Source: Dugong dugon
Lineage: Eukaryota; Chordata; Mammalia; Sirenia; Dugongidae
Direction of reading: 5' to 3'
DNA length: 64,000 nt
Assembly: GCA_030035585.1 (NCBI GenBank)
Contig: CM057469.1
Coordinates: forward strand, 115,422,650 to 115,486,649
Shown piece by piece: positions 43,657 to 56,263 of the stretch (position 1 is its first letter; the number at the start of each line of letters is the position of its first letter). The position numbers were made by a program, and so were the translations under genes. A model generated the notes under the pieces. The model was not told the DNA's origin and made no database searches. It was given only the letters and a program-made list of their open reading frames with translations.

Positions 43657-44845
43657 GAAGTCACTGGAGTGGAAGAAGATGACAGTAATAAAACAGGATC
43701 TAAAGAATTTTATAGGACCAGTTTTGTAGTTACTAATGCAGATTCAAAATTCCTTTAGAAGTTATTACTACACTCCCTGTCTCCAACATACCCCCAATCT
43801 GAGGAATATTGATTTTTAACATTGTGTTGTTGTTTTTTTTTTGGTTTATCCTCAAGTGTTCTAGCTTTGAAAATGACAAATATCTCAGAGTTCTAATCAG
43901 CTTCTTTTGCTCCACTAAATGGAACTACCATCTTTATTAACATTTTTGTTCTGTTATCCCTAGGCTTTCTTAACTTTCGAATATATTCCTCATGGCTTAA
44001 CATGTTGGTGTTTCTTAATGTGTTTCTTAAAAGGACAGTAGTCCTTTTGCTTTTAAAAACATTTAATAGACATATGCACTTCTTTATTGTTTCCCTCTGT
44101 CTTTGAAAGTAACTATAGCAAATCTTTCTAAGTTTTAATGAAGTCTTTTTTAGAGGGGTTAAGGCAGTCTATCCTAGTAACAAGGCAACTTAATTAGATG
44201 ATGCGTAATAGCTCCCTCTAGCTCTCTGAAGTTGAGGTTGAAAACTGACTCAGTATAAAGCTAGTGCTGTTTGTATATACAACGACAGTTTCTTCCAACA
44301 TTTCTTATGGCTTACTGAGATCTCCCGAATCTATCTCCCATACACCTTCTCTTTAGTTTTTAACTTTGTTATCTTCCACCAACGGAGTCTAATGTTCCAC
44401 ACATTTGAAATCATATGCTTCCATATCGTTATTTCCGACTCCATAGGCAGGATGAATAATTCAGACATAACCTAACTAAAAGACATGTATTCCATACGTG
44501 CAAATTCTTCATTAATAGAAAAGAAAAAAATGTGTTTGACTGTAGGAGTCCTGATATTGAAGTGAATGAATTCTGAATTTGCACATGTTCAGGGAAATGT
44601 GGGAAACAATTCACATGGTTTAATAACGCCTCAGATGATCCTACTGTTTTCGGAATACCTCCCTTTTTATATCAACCAATACATCATGTGCAAGGTAAGT
44701 ATACCAGAATGAGTTACAGTCTAATTCCAATAGGTGGACCAGGATAGTCAAGCAATGTATGACGTTATTTTTTTAAGCAAGGGACTGAATTAAAGCTACA
44801 TAGATTACAAGGCAAGAACAGAAAGCAGTATTGACTTTACAAATC
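43657..44845. other. unassigned spacer
   Basis: About 1.2 kb without a recognised gene or repeat. Confidence 0.4.
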
Positions 44846-45035
44846 TCGAGCTGTGGTAGAGTTGAAAGAGCAATGGACTTGGAATCATAAGACACTAGTG
44901 ACTCTCATTCTAGCACTTAATCATTGTGCATATTGAACTAATCCCCCTGAGCCTCAGTTTCTCACCTAAATAATGGACTATCAGAATACCTATTTTGCAT
45001 TTCTCACAGGGTTTTTGAGAAGGTGAAGTAAGAAA
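44846..45035 (+). mobile_element. MIR
   Basis: GTGGTAGAGTTGAAAGAGCAATGGACTTGGAATC, GACTCTCATTCTAGCAC, CTGAGCCTCAGTTTCTCACC and CACAGGGTTTTTGAGAAGG follow the MIR core in order. One of the clearest old SINEs here. Confidence 0.85.
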
Positions 45036-45061
45036 ACACAATGGAAATGCTTAATCAAGGG

Positions 45062-45190
45062 ACACAGTAGCATAGTGGGAAAGAGTGTTTTGGAGTTAAA
45101 ATGTCTAACTCAACCACTTTTATCAGGGGGACTTTGGCAAGTGACATAACTTCTCTAGGAGTCAGGTTCCTCAAAAGGTTATTGAGTCAA
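45062..45190 (+). mobile_element. MIR fragment
   Basis: CAGTAGCATAGTGGGAAAGAG, GGAGTTAAAATGTC, GACTTTGGCAAGTGAC and CTTCTCTAGGAGTCAGGTTCCTC form a second MIR, about 30 bp after the first and in the same direction. Confidence 0.75.
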
Positions 45191-46384
45191 TTGATTAAAA
45201 TATTCCATACCGAAAGGTAGGTGAGGAACATGTGGCCAGCCATGTCAATGTGAAAGCAATTTGTGTCTGAGAGCTTCACGGTCCCTGTGCTACTTAGGCA
45301 GTGTGCCAAAAACAGTACTCCTTCTGTTTGTTATACTCGTCTCTTTCCGATGTTGGCAGGTGGACATCGATTGGCATTTTACGTTTTCTTGCATTACAGG
45401 ACATTGGCCTGAGATGCAGGTTTTGGAATTTATGTAGGGTGATGCAATGTCACTGTATGCACAAGTTCTTAGTGAAGGACTGTTTGGAGCAGAGAACAGA
45501 CCAGGCACTTTCAACGTCACGATCAACAGGTGTTTATTACTTGCAGAATAAACAGGACAGGTATGCGTAGAACAGCATACATCAACATCAGCCTAGGTTC
45601 CCTGAAGTGAGGCTCCTGTCCACAGGGTTAGATCAAATCCTAGCATGTTTCAATTCACCTCTTGGGAGTACAACTCCTAAATTCCTCTCTCCTGGGATTA
45701 AATACTAATCAGATAGCTATGTCTATGTGACAAATAGTAGCAGAGAAAATAGATAGGGGAAGAGACAATAAAAGAGAATAAGAAAAGATAAAATGATAAT
45801 AAAGTAGAAGGCCCCCTGTAGGCAATGGACATCTTTTCTTGCCCCTGTTCAGGCTATTCTAGATTTACTGGACCCAGAGAACAGCGCTTTCTCCTTTACC
45901 GTGTTAAGATAGATTAACAGAGTTCTGTGTTTCTTCAGAGAGCTATCATCTACCCCTAAAGCACACTAAAGCACATATTTACTTTACGTGGATTAATAGC
46001 TATTATGTCCATTAGCATCGAGGGAGATGGAGGGGGTAAATTATAATATAGCACACTTGTGCATCCAGCAGTTCAGATAGCTAGAGCTTTTTTTTTTTTT
46101 TTTTTTAGTCCAAGGCTCCTTGTGTGTACCTAACACATGAAAAGGAGCCCAACATAAGATCCAACCTGGCTTACTGGAGCCTTATCTTAGGTCTTGGAGT
46201 GAAAATTACAGCTAATAATAATGTTGCTACCACCCTCAGACACCCTGTAGGTAGAGGTAGTAGTTTTAAACAGAATTTGATGCATATGTAGCAAACACAA
46301 AAATGTATATACATATGCCTACAGATAAACCTGTACATGCACGCACATATGCCATTCTATACATATATGCACCCGTATCTACCC
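45191..46384. other. unassigned region, possibly old LTR sequence
   Basis: No family recognised. GTTTATTACTTGCAGAATAAACAGG near 45529 and an AG-rich patch (45730-45800) are reminiscent of ERV sequence, but without edges. It holds a T22 run at 46089-46110. Confidence 0.35.
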
Positions 46385-46555
46385 TTGTGGAGCCCTGGTG
46401 GCGCAGAAGTTAAATGTTCAGCTGCTAACCAAAAGGTTGGCAGTTCGAATCCACCAGTTGCTCCTTGTAAACCCCACAGGGCAGTTCTGCTCTGTCCTAT
46501 AGGGTTAGTATGAGTCGGAATTGACTTAATGGCAATGAGTTTGGTTTGGTTTTTG
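46385..46555 (+). mobile_element. AfroSINE (short type) with perfect target duplication
   Basis: The clearest SINE copy. It starts TTGTGGAGCCCTGGTGGCGC, has the tRNA-like arms GCTGCTAACCAAAAGG and GGCAGTTCGAATCCACC (intact B box), CTCTGTCCTATAGGG, and tail ATGAGTCGGAATTGAC ... GTTTGGTTTGGTTTTTG. GTATCTACCC flanks it at 46375-46384 and 46556-46565. Confidence 0.97.
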
Positions 46556-46849
46556 GTATCTACCCACAAAACCACACACATTTTTGTTGTTGTTGTTTTT
46601 ACTGTTGTTTCAAAGTTGTGTATGTGATAGCACTTACCTAAATTGTCCCTTTTTCTGTTGTACTTCTTAGTGTTTTTATTTACCTTGGTTAAGTCATGCT
46701 GACTTTACCTACCCATATTTGGTCTTGTCCTTCCCATCACCAAAAGTAACAGATGTCTACCATCTAGAACGTGATTCCCCTTCCTTCTTCCTTCCATCCC
46801 TAGTAACCATCAAAGAACTTTTCTTCCTGTGTATGTATCTATTCTTGAT

Positions 46850-49800
46850 TTGTTATAAAAGTGAGACTATATAATATTTGTCTTTTTGTGATTGATTTAT
46901 TTCACTCAGCATAAGGTCCTCCAGATTCATCCATGTTAAAAGATGTTTCACTGACACCTCATTATTCTTTATAGTTATGTAGTATTCCATTGTACGTATG
47001 TACCACACTTTGTTTATCTATTCATTCATTGATGGGCACTTAGGTTGTTTCCATCTTTTTGCTATTGTGAATAATGCAGCAATGGACATAGCTGTGCACT
47101 TGTCTATTCATGTCACTGCTCTTACACCTCTAGGACATATACCTAGGAGTAGGGTTACTGGATTGTAAGGTATGTCTATTTCTAGCTTTTTGAGGAAGTG
47201 CCATACTGTTTTTCATAGTGGATGTACCATTTTGCAATCCCACCAGCAATGTATAAGAGTTCCAATCCCCCTACAACATCACCAGCACTTGTTTTCTGTT
47301 TTTTTTTGTTTTTTTTTTTTTTTTTGATGATTGTCATTCTTACAGGGGTGAGATGGTATCTCGTTGTAGCTTTGATTTGCATCTCTCTAATGTCTAATGA
47401 ATTTGAACATCTTTTCATGTATTTTTCACTGTCCTCTTTGGAGAATTGTCTGTTCATGTCCTTTGTCAATTCTTGACTGATTGTCTTTTTGTTGTTGAGT
47501 TGTTGAAGTTTTCTATATACTTTAGAAATTAGACCTTTATCAAATATGTAGTTGCCAAATATTTTTTCCCAGTCTGTAGGTTCTCTTTTTACTCTCCTGG
47601 TAAAGTCTTTTGATTAGCATAGGTATTTAATTTTTATGAGATTCCGGTTATGTAATTTCTCTTCTGCTGTTCGTGCATTTTTAGTTTTGTTTTGTAGGCT
47701 ATTTATGTAGAAGATTAGGTTCCCTAGTTTTGACTCTATGTTATTTTCCAGGAACTTTATAGTTTTAGCTTTAACATTTAGGTTTTTGATCTCTTTTGTA
47801 TTAATTTTTGCACATGGTGTGAGGTATGGATCCTGTTTCATTTTCTGCATATCCAAAGTTGGATATCCAGCTTTGCCAGTACCATTTGTTAAAGAGACTG
47901 TCTCTTCCCCATTGAATGGATTTTGATCCTTTGATCAGCTGCGCATGGATGGATGGATTTACTCCTGGGTTTTCAGTTCTTTTCCATTGGTCTATGTGTC
48001 TGTCATTGAACCAGTACCAGACTGTTTTGATTATCATGGCTGTATAGTAAGTTTTGAGACTTGGAGGTATGAAAGCTTCTACTTTATTCTTCTTCAATAT
48101 TGTTTTAGCTATTCAGGGCCTCCTTCCTCTCCATATAAAGTTGGAGATTAGTTTTTCCATTTCATTAAAGAATGTTGTTGGGGTTTGGATTGGAATTGCA
48201 TTATATCTTCAGATTGCTTTTGGTAGTATTGAGATTTTCACAGTGTTAAGTCTTCCAATCTATGAGCACGGAATGTTTTTCCATTTATGTAGATCTCTTT
48301 TTGTTTCTTGGAATAGTGTTTTGTAGTTTTCCTTGTCTAAGTCTTTTACATCACTGGTTAGGTTTATTCCTAGATATTTTGTCCTTTTGGGGGCTATTGC
48401 AAATGGTATTGTCTTGACTTCCTTTTCAGAGTCCTTATTAGTGTAAAGGAACCCAACTGATTTTTGTGTGTTGATTCTGTACCCTGCCACTCTGCTGCAT
48501 CCTTCTATTAGTTCCAGTAACTTTCCTGTGGAGTCTTTAGGATTTTCTTTGTATAGAATCATGTCATCTGTGAATAAGGATGTTTTTACTTCTTCCTTTT
48601 CAGTTTAGATACCCTTTATTCCCCTTTCTTGCCCTATTGCTCTAGCTAGGACTTCCAGTACAATATTGAATAAGAGTGGTGATAAAGGGGAACCTTGTCT
48701 TGTTTCTGTTCTAAGAGGAATGCTCTCAATCTTTCTCCACTGAGAATAATGTTGGCTATTGTTTTTGCGTATATGCCCTTAGTTATCTCGAGGAATTCCC
48801 CTTCTATTTCTATTTTGCTGAGAGTTTTTATCAGGAAAGAGTGTTAGATTTTATCAATTGTTTTTTCTGCCTCGATTGAGATGATCAATGATTCTTTTCC
48901 TTTGTTTTCATTACGTGGTGAATTACGCTAATTGATTTTCTAATGTTGAACCATCCTTGCATCCCTGGTATGAATCCCACTTGATTATGATGTATTATTT
49001 TTTTGATATGCTGTTGAATTCTGTTGGCTAGAGTTTTGTTGAGAATTTTTGCATCTGTATTCATGAGGGATATTGGTCTATAAATTTCTTTTTTAGTGAG
49101 GTCTTTGCCTGGTTTTGATATCAGGGTTATGCTGGCTTCATAGAATGAATTAGGAGGTATTCTTTCCTTTTCTATGTTCTGGAATAGTTTGTGTAGAATT
49201 GGTGTCAGCTCTTCTTTGAATGTTTGGTCGAATTCTCAAGTGAGGTTGTCTGGGCCTGGGCTTTTCCCAGGCTTTTTTTTTTTCAAGTCACATTTTCAAT
49301 TTCTTCTTTTGTTATGGGTCTCTTCGAATTTTCTACTTCCATTTGTGTTAGTTTAGGGAGGTAGCGTGTTTCTAGAAATGTGTCCTTTTCTTCTAGGTTT
49401 TCAAATTCATTGTAGTACAATTTTTTATAATATTCTGTTATTTTTATCTCAGTTAGTACTTTTGTAATGTCACCCATCTCATTTTTTGTTTTGGTTATTT
49501 GCATCTTCTCATTTTTTTCTTTGTCAGTGTGGCCAGTGGTTTGTCAATTTTATTGATCTTCTCAAAGAACCAACTCTGAGTTTTGTTGATTCTTTTGATT
49601 TATTTCTGTTTTCTAGGTCAGTTATTTCTGCTCTGATCTTTTTAAGTTCCCTTTTTTCTGGTGACTGGGTTTCTTTTGTTGCTCCTTTTCAATTTATTTG
49701 AGTTGTTGGTTTAAGCTATTGATTTTGGCCCTTTTTTCTTTTTTGATGGTGTATTTATTGGTATAAATTCACCTCTGAGCATTGCTTTTGCTGTGTCCCA

Positions 49801-50620
49801 TATGTTTTGGTATGTTGTATTTTCATTCTCATTTTGTTCTAAGAATTTTTAAATATCATTTTAGTTTCTTCTATTACCCAGTAGTTACATATTTAATATT
49901 TCCCTTATTCTTTCTGTTATTGATTTCCAGTTTTATAGCATTATGATCAGAGAAGATTCTTTGTATTATTTCAATGTTTTTGAATTTATTGAGGTTTGCT
50001 TTGTGGCTTAAGATATGGTCTATTCTGGAGAATGATCCATGTGCATTGGAGAAGAACGTGTGTGCTGCTGTTGGATGGTGTGTTCTGTATATGTCTAAGA
50101 GGTCAAGCTGATTGATAGTGTTATTTAGATCTTCTGTATATTTGTTGAGTGTCTTTCTAGATATTCTGTCCAGCATTGAAAATGGTGTGTTAAAGTCTAC
50201 TACTATTATTGTGGAACTGTCTATTTCTCTTTTCAATTCTGTTAGAGTTTGTTTTATGTATTTTGGAGCTCTGTCGTTGGATGCGTAAATATTTATTGTG
50301 TTTATATGTTCCTGGTGGATTGATGCTTTAATCATTATATAATGCCCTGCCTTGTCTCTTACAATAGATTTTGACATAAGTCTATTTATCAGAGATTATT
50401 ATTACCACTTCTACTCACTTTTGGTTACTGTTTGCTTGATATATTTTTCCATCCTTTGATTTTTAACCTATTCACGTCTTTGTGTCTAAAATCTGTCTCT
50501 TGTAGGCAACATATTGTTGAGTCGTGCTTCTTTTTATCAATTCTGCCCCTCTTTGTCTCTCGACTGGTGCATTTAAACCATTTACATTCAGTGTGATTAT
50601 AGTCAGGTATGAATTTACTG
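46850..50620 (-). pseudogene. L1 ORF2 remnant (endonuclease and RT)
   Basis: Broken frames in order on the minus strand. 50377-49874 is endonuclease: GHYIMIKASI, VDFNTPFS (Gly of the GDFNTP motif changed to Val), RIDHIL and the catalytic SDHNAIKLE. 49504-49283 is the linker ([14 protein letters not shown]). 48562-48260 is the RT connection ([26 protein letters not shown]). 48097-47614 and 47469-47182 are the C-terminal part ([25 protein letters not shown]). Stops separate all of these. Confidence 0.85.
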
Positions 50621-51239
50621 CTGCCATTTTGCTATCTTTTTTTTTTTTTTACGATGTTAACAGTTTCTTTGTTCCACTTAATTTTCTGTGCTGAGTTCTT
50701 TTTGTTAATGGGTATTCTTTTCATTTCTTTCATTGTTGTCGATTTTGTGTTTGCTGAGCCTTTTTTATTTTCTTCTTCTTTATTTTGTTAGGTAGATTTA
50801 CTCATCTTGTTCGTGGTTCCTCTAAAATTTACCTTTATCTTCTTAAGTTTAAAACAGTCTGTTATGTTGTGTAATTGCCTTGAATTTCTCTCCATATGGA
50901 AGTTGTATAACTAAACTACACCATCTATTCCCCTTTTTTTGTTTTGAAGTTGTCTTCATTTACAGCTTGACATCTCTGGTTCCCTGTTTTCAATTTTGTA
51001 GCTTTGTTTCGCTTTTGAGAATTCTTTACCTGGATTGGTATTGAAGTGATGTTGTCTTGTGTCATAAACTCAGGTTGTTGTCTTATGTCATAAGTTGTCT
51101 GTCTGAAGGACTCCCTTTAATATTTCTTCTCACTGTGGTCTGGTTTTTACAAATTCTCTTAATTTATGTCTATCTGGGAATGCCCTAGTTTCTCCATCAT
51201 ATTTGAAAGACAGTTTTTCTAGATACATGATTTTTGATT

Positions 51240-52080
51240 GGAATTATTTTCTTTCAGGGTTTTATATTATGTCATTCCATTGCCTTCTTGCCTGCATAGT
51301 TTCTGCTGAGAAATCAGAGCTTAGTCTTACTGGTGCTCCTTTGTAAGTAATATTTTGTTTTTCATGAGCTGCTCTCAGAATTATCTCTTTGTCTTTGGTT
51401 TTGGAAAGTTTGATTATATGTAGGTGACTCTTTTTTGGGATCTATCTGTATGGGGTCTGTTGAGCTTCTTGGATGAAAACATTCTTGTCTTTCATGATAT
51501 TAGGGAAGCTTTCTGCCAATAAATCTTCAACAATTCTCTCTCTCTGCTTTTTTTTTTTCTTCCTCCCTTCTCCTGTTCTGGAATTCTGATCACATGTAAA
51601 TTATTCTTTTTGATAGTGTCCTACATAACTCTTAGCCTTTATTCATTTTTTTTCATTCTTTTTTCTTATTGTTCCTCTAACAAATTAGTATCAAGGGCTT
51701 TGTCCTCTATTTCACTAATTCTTTCTTCCATTAATTCGATCTTACCTCTATGTCCTTCTATTGAGTTATTTATTTCTGATATTTTATTATAAATGTTCTG
51801 GATTTCTAGTTGTTGTTTTTGCATAGTTTCTAATTGTCTGTTTATTTTGTCTGTTTGTTCTTGTATTGTTTTCCTGAATTCTTCTAGGGTTTTGCCTGTT
51901 TTTCTGTGGATCTCTTTGGGAATCCTATATATAAATCTTCTGAATGCCTTGTCAGGTATTTCTATTACTATTGCTTCCTAAGGAAGGTCTTCTGCCCCTT
52001 TATTTTGCCCACTTGTTTGCATCATCTTATCCTGTTTCTTCATATTATTTTGTTATTGTCTGCTGTCTCTGAGGAATTAA
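51240..52080 (-). pseudogene. L1 ORF1 remnant
   Basis: Position and word order match ORF1 of the plus-strand L1: reversed TCAGCAGAAACTATGCAGGC (51290) and CTCAGAGACAGCAGACAATA (52055) have counterparts at 9810 and 8965. The coiled-coil part (51780-51880) is built from short CAAAAACAACAAC/ACAGACAAAATAAAC units. No long minus-strand frame is left. Confidence 0.6.
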
Positions 52081-53806
52081 GGTGTTAATTTATTTATTTA
52101 AATATTCTTTGATTGTATGTATGTTTTATGCTGATATTTTTGTTTTGTTTTGACATATCTGGAGTTTCTTTTCTTCTTTTCTCTTTAAAATGTCTTTCTT
52201 TGTATTATTTTAATTGCTTTTTGTTGTTGTTGTTCAGGACTATGTGTGACATTGGTGATGTCTGTTGGCTGGGCATGATTTCCTCTCACTACTGCGTATA
52301 ATAGTCCTCTGTGATTAGGCTCCTATGTCTTCCGTTACCAGATTGAGTGGAGCTGGGAGAACAGTTTCTTCCCTGATATTGAGTGACTAGTGTTGGGTGC
52401 TGAGGGTCCCTCCACAGTCCTTGTGGGACCATGGGGTCCTTTCAGGTTGGTGCTAGCAGTTAGTTCATTCTCTGGAAGTCAGGGAAGTATGTTTGTCTCC
52501 GTATTAGCTGTGAGGGAGTGCTACCCAAATGATGGGGTAGGCCAACTGTGCTTGCACGACTTGCAATCTCGGTAGGTGGTGAGGTATCAATGGCTTTCAA
52601 TGCAAGTGAGAATCGCCTGAAGCAACTGTTCGGGTGTGGGATATGTACAGTCACAGCCAGGTGGAAATTAGGTGAGGACACTAGGATATCCTACTCGTCA
52701 TTTGGCAGAGGTGTAGCTAGCACCTGTCAGAATGTGCCTGGCGTTGGGGGTGAGGTGATGTGTCTTTTTGGCCATTCACCTTGGCATGGGAAACATTCTC
52801 ACTAGTTGCTAGATTGGGTGCTGTGTGTTCACACTACTGGCTGCTGGGTGATAGGCATGAGGGTGCATGGGTCACCAGTACCAGGTAAGTGGCATGGGAA
52901 CTCACATCACTAGTAGTCAAATGGGCAGGACAGCACAGGAAAGGTTGGAGTTAGAGAGCATGAGTTTCCAGTTGTAGGCCTGCCTGGGTACAAGCTTGCA
53001 CCATGGATTGCTAATGGGTGTGACTGCAGGCATGAGCAGGGTCTGTAATGAGACTTTGGTGGCAGGTTTGAAGTTGCAGGAGCACTTGTGCCATGGATCA
53101 CCTGGTGGGGGAAGCAGGGGGGCTCATCATTGGTCACTAGCAGGGTAGAGGGGGGATATGTTCTTCCAAACTCTGGTGTGGGCACCAGGATGCTCCCCAC
53201 AGAGTGCAACTGGAGATCAGACCTGACCCCAACCAAATGTGAGGAGGGGAGAGATGTCCAGAGTCTGGTCAGGTGGGGAATCTGTTGCTGCCACTCCAAG
53301 TATCCTCCATTATGCCAGTGTCACCCACCCAAATGATCAGGGATCACCACTGGTGAGTAGTTCTGTCCCTATTTTCTAGCTCCCTCCCTGTTCTATGTTC
53401 ACCTGTATCTCACCCTCCTTTCTACACTTTCCCTCTTTAGATTCATTTCATGGTCTGTTTGCCTTGCTTTGCTCCAGGCTTGTCTACAAAGCATTTCTGT
53501 CTCCTACTGGGCTTTCCATGAAGTTGCCTTCCTGTGCTCCTCACCCAGGAACACTTCTCACTTTGTCTCAAGATGGCCAAGCTGCACTCGGCCAACTGGT
53601 AGGGTGTCTATAGTGGGTAAATCTCCTCATTCACTGTTTCATTCAGTTTTTCCTTGCTTTTGGTGTTTGATTAATTCTTCATTCTTCTGTTTGTCTTTCT
53701 GGTTGCTTAGATTGTCATCTATACCTGTTTCACTTGGTTCCTCAGTTCTTTGTTGCAGAGAGATTGCAAGGTGTGTGTGACTGAGCAGCCATCTTGAACC
53801 TTCCTC
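52080..53806 (-). promoter_or_regulatory. L1 5' UTR (internal promoter region)
   Basis: GC-richer than its surroundings, with many GT/GGTG words, and 1.7 kb long. The short frames on both strands here are chance. Immediately next to ORF1 it is related to the other L1 (CTCAGAGACAGCAG..., TCAAAACAAAACAAAAAT), but farther out it lacks the CT-rich monomers of that copy. Confidence 0.7.
53784..53796 (-). promoter_or_regulatory. YY1-like site at the L1 5' end
   Basis: Read on the minus strand: CAAGATGGCTGCT, within about 20 bp of the element's first base. YY1 sites at this place set the L1 transcription start in human L1; the same word (CAAGATGGC) in plus orientation lies at 53569-53577. Confidence 0.65.
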
Positions 53807-54987
53807 AGAAGAAATATTTTCTGGCAAAAAGTCTATTTATAATCTGGAGGAAGATACACACTAAGGAAACTTCTTTTTTGCTCTAAAGACCTTCAACTGA
53901 TTTATTGAGACCCAATCACGTTACAGAAAGTAATCTGCTTTAGTTGAGTTAATCACAGGTATTTATTTTGTAACAGCAGCTTAATTAATGTTTCACACAA
54001 AAATTGTTGTCCTAGCCAAGGTGACACATAAAATCAATCATCAAAGTAAATGTGCCATTTTGTATTTCCTACTTTCTTCTTCCAGCCCCTCTGGATCACA
54101 GATGCAAACATGACAGAGCTTTTGCAGTTATATGTGATCATAAGGGAATATTCAAAATATATAGGATGGTGAAGCAGAAAAGTAAAAAATGCCTGATCAC
54201 GTTAAAGCAATCCAGATTGCTTTCTCGTGAAAGAGAAATAAACTATTTTGTTTAATGCTTGCATTACAGCGGGTTTAACGTTAATTGCAGCTAAATCAAT
54301 ACCAATTGATATACATTTCCCTGTGCTTAAGCTGTTTCCACCTTCTACATTTCCTCATTGTAGCATCACTCATCAGAGAAACATTTATGAAAACTTGAAT
54401 TCACAAGGCTCATTCTTGCATAAAAGTCTCAAGTCAGTCATGATTAATTTTATATTTAGATTATATAACAATATTCTTTGAATTTAGCGTAAAGTATAAT
54501 TCCTGATGTTAGGTGTGGTGGTGTTTCTTCAGGGGACATAGAGGATAACTGCCAGGCTATATGTTGCTTTCTGTTCCTGTCAGCAACACCCCAGCAATGA
54601 CTCTCCATGTGCTGTGAAAATTGGTTTTACCCTCCAAAATTTCTGTTACTCCCAATACCAATGTCTTAGAGGTATCAGAGGGGGAACAACCTGCAATTTA
54701 ATAACCACTCCAGGTGACTCTAACGCAAACTCAAGTTTGCACACTCAAGTGTCTAGTTCTAGACAATAATTACTCTTTTTGTTTTTACATATGCTTAATA
54801 GTCTCTATATTTTTCTTATATTCTACCCAAGTATAATAGACATCCTCACAAGGAAACAATCTCTAAGGGAGTCTCTGTCACACTGGTTCAGATATATTCT
54901 GAGATTTCCTTTCATGCCATCCATGAAATTTATTTCATTTCTCTCCTGTGTTGATTTCCTTATTTCCTGGACCCTCATATAACTTAC
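53807..54987. other. unassigned region
   Basis: No gene recognised. 54685-54750 (TTTAATAACCACTCCAGGTGACTC) could be the end of a MER5-like DNA element. The frames at 54052-54255 and 54779-54982 have no family signal. Confidence 0.4.
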
Positions 54988-55290
54988 TGAGAAAGGATAC
55001 ATGAGTCGTGTTGTAGAGAAGCACAAGATTTATGCTCTACTAGAAGGAAAAACATAGAGTTTTATTGAGGGAATAGAAAAACATTTCACGGGAAGAAGCG
55101 ACACAACACCACCCAGATAGAGTGCGTGTGCTCTAAATTGCAGAGAGAGAGAGACAGGAGTTTTTAGTAGGTAAAACAGATAAAGGCAGGCACTGGATGG
55201 GGGTGGGGGGGAGCATAGTAAAAGTTACAAAGAGTTTTGTTAAACTACAACCTTAAGCATTTTTTTTTTAACATCAGTAAGCCTATTTGT

Positions 55291-55417
55291 CAGTGGAGAA
55301 AGATGTGGCAGTCTGCTTTCATAAAGAGTACAGCCTTGGGAACCCAATGGGGCAGTTCTACCCTTACCCTGTCCTATAGGATCGCTGTGAGTCCAAATCC
55401 ACTAGATGGCAATGGGT
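55291..55417 (+). mobile_element. 5'-truncated AfroSINE with 13-bp target duplication
   Basis: Contains the long-form block (GCAGTCTGCTTTCATAAAG) and tail CTGTCCTATAGGATCGC ... GATGGCAATGGGT, but no tRNA-like head. Flanked by identical TAAGCCTATTTGT at 55278-55290 and 55418-55430. Confidence 0.93.
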
Positions 55418-55760
55418 TAAGCCTATTTGTTACACTCTGCGGTTGTTACATCTTGAGATTTGTTTAACAAAGCATTCCAGCAAGAGCTAGTGTTCTGTTA
55501 TAGCTGCAGTTTGTCCTTTCCCTTGTCTTAAGGTAAGAAGCTTAATCTCTATTTTAGTTACAAATTTACAAAAACCTAGCAGAAACACAGCAGATTTAAG
55601 AGCCAGGACGTTGGAACCAAGATTGATAGTTACCTATCTTGGTTACAGAGTTATGAGAGTTTATAGGCTCCATCTTAACATTACCAATTTGTACCCTATT
55701 TCCTAACTTCCAGGCCACATGCTTGAGCAAGGCATTCTTTAGACCAAGTTGAGTAAACAT

Positions 55761-56263
55761 TTTTTTTTTTTTAATTTTATTGTGCTTTAGGTGAAAATTG
55801 AAGTACAAATTAGTTTCTCATTCAAAAATTTATACACAAATTTTTTGTGACATTGGTTGCAATCCCCACATTGTGTCAGAACTCTCTCCCTTTCCCTTTC
55901 CATTGTGGGTTCCCTGTCTCCATTCATCCAGTTTTCCTGTCTCTTCCTGCCTTCTCATCTTTGCTTTTTGGCAGGTGTTGCCCATTTGGTCCCATACACT
56001 TGATTGAACTAAGAATCAGGTTCCTCCTGAGTATTAGTTTTTGTTTTATAGACCTGTCTAATCTTTGGCTGAAAGGTGGACTTTGGGAGGGGCTTCAGTT
56101 CTGAGTTAGTAGGGTGCCCAGAGGCCATAGTCTCAGGGGTTCCTCCAGTCTGTCAGACCAATAAGTCTGGTCTTTTGTGTGTGTGTGTGTGTATGTGAAT
56201 TTTCTTCTATATTTTTCTCCCTTTCTCTCCGGGACTGTCTGCTGTGAGCCTATCAGAGTGGTC
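55761..56263 (-). mobile_element. L1 insertion made only of 3' UTR
   Basis: About 500 bp, reversed, with poly(T) at its left (55761-55772) and AATAAA reversed just inside. The body matches 13180-13590. The duplication GTTGAGTAAACATTTT flanks it (55748-55763 and 56264-56279). On the minus strand the nick is GTT|AAAATG, an L1-type site. 5' truncation happened within the 3' UTR. Contains a (GT)n at 56177-56196. Confidence 0.9.

Larger units (their letters stand above)
46580..53806 (-). mobile_element. near full-length L1 LINE
   Basis: About 7.2 kb, reversed: A-rich 3' end (46580-46600), 3' UTR to about 46850, ORF2 remnant (46850-50620), spacer (50620-51240), ORF1 remnant (51240-52080) and 5' UTR (52080-53806). 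Order and spacing agree with the plus-strand L1 at 7.8-10.9 kb. ORF2 survives only as frames of up to 167 codons, so it is inactive. Its 3' UTR is much shorter than that of the copies at 12.6 and 62.9 kb. Confidence 0.9.

Noticed and set aside
45301-45570. Overlapping 89- and 78-codon frames on opposite strands, possible ERV remnant
   Set aside because: No gag/pol/env-like words and no LTR edges; kept only as an unassigned region.
49486-52301. Plus-strand hydrophobic frames (e.g. 51610-51981)
   Set aside because: T-rich antisense of L1 ORF1/ORF2; poly-F/L translation is a by-product of A-rich sense DNA.
52390-53780. Several 70-129-codon frames on both strands
   Set aside because: All lie in the GC-rich L1 5' UTR, overlap each other on both strands and show no domain signal.
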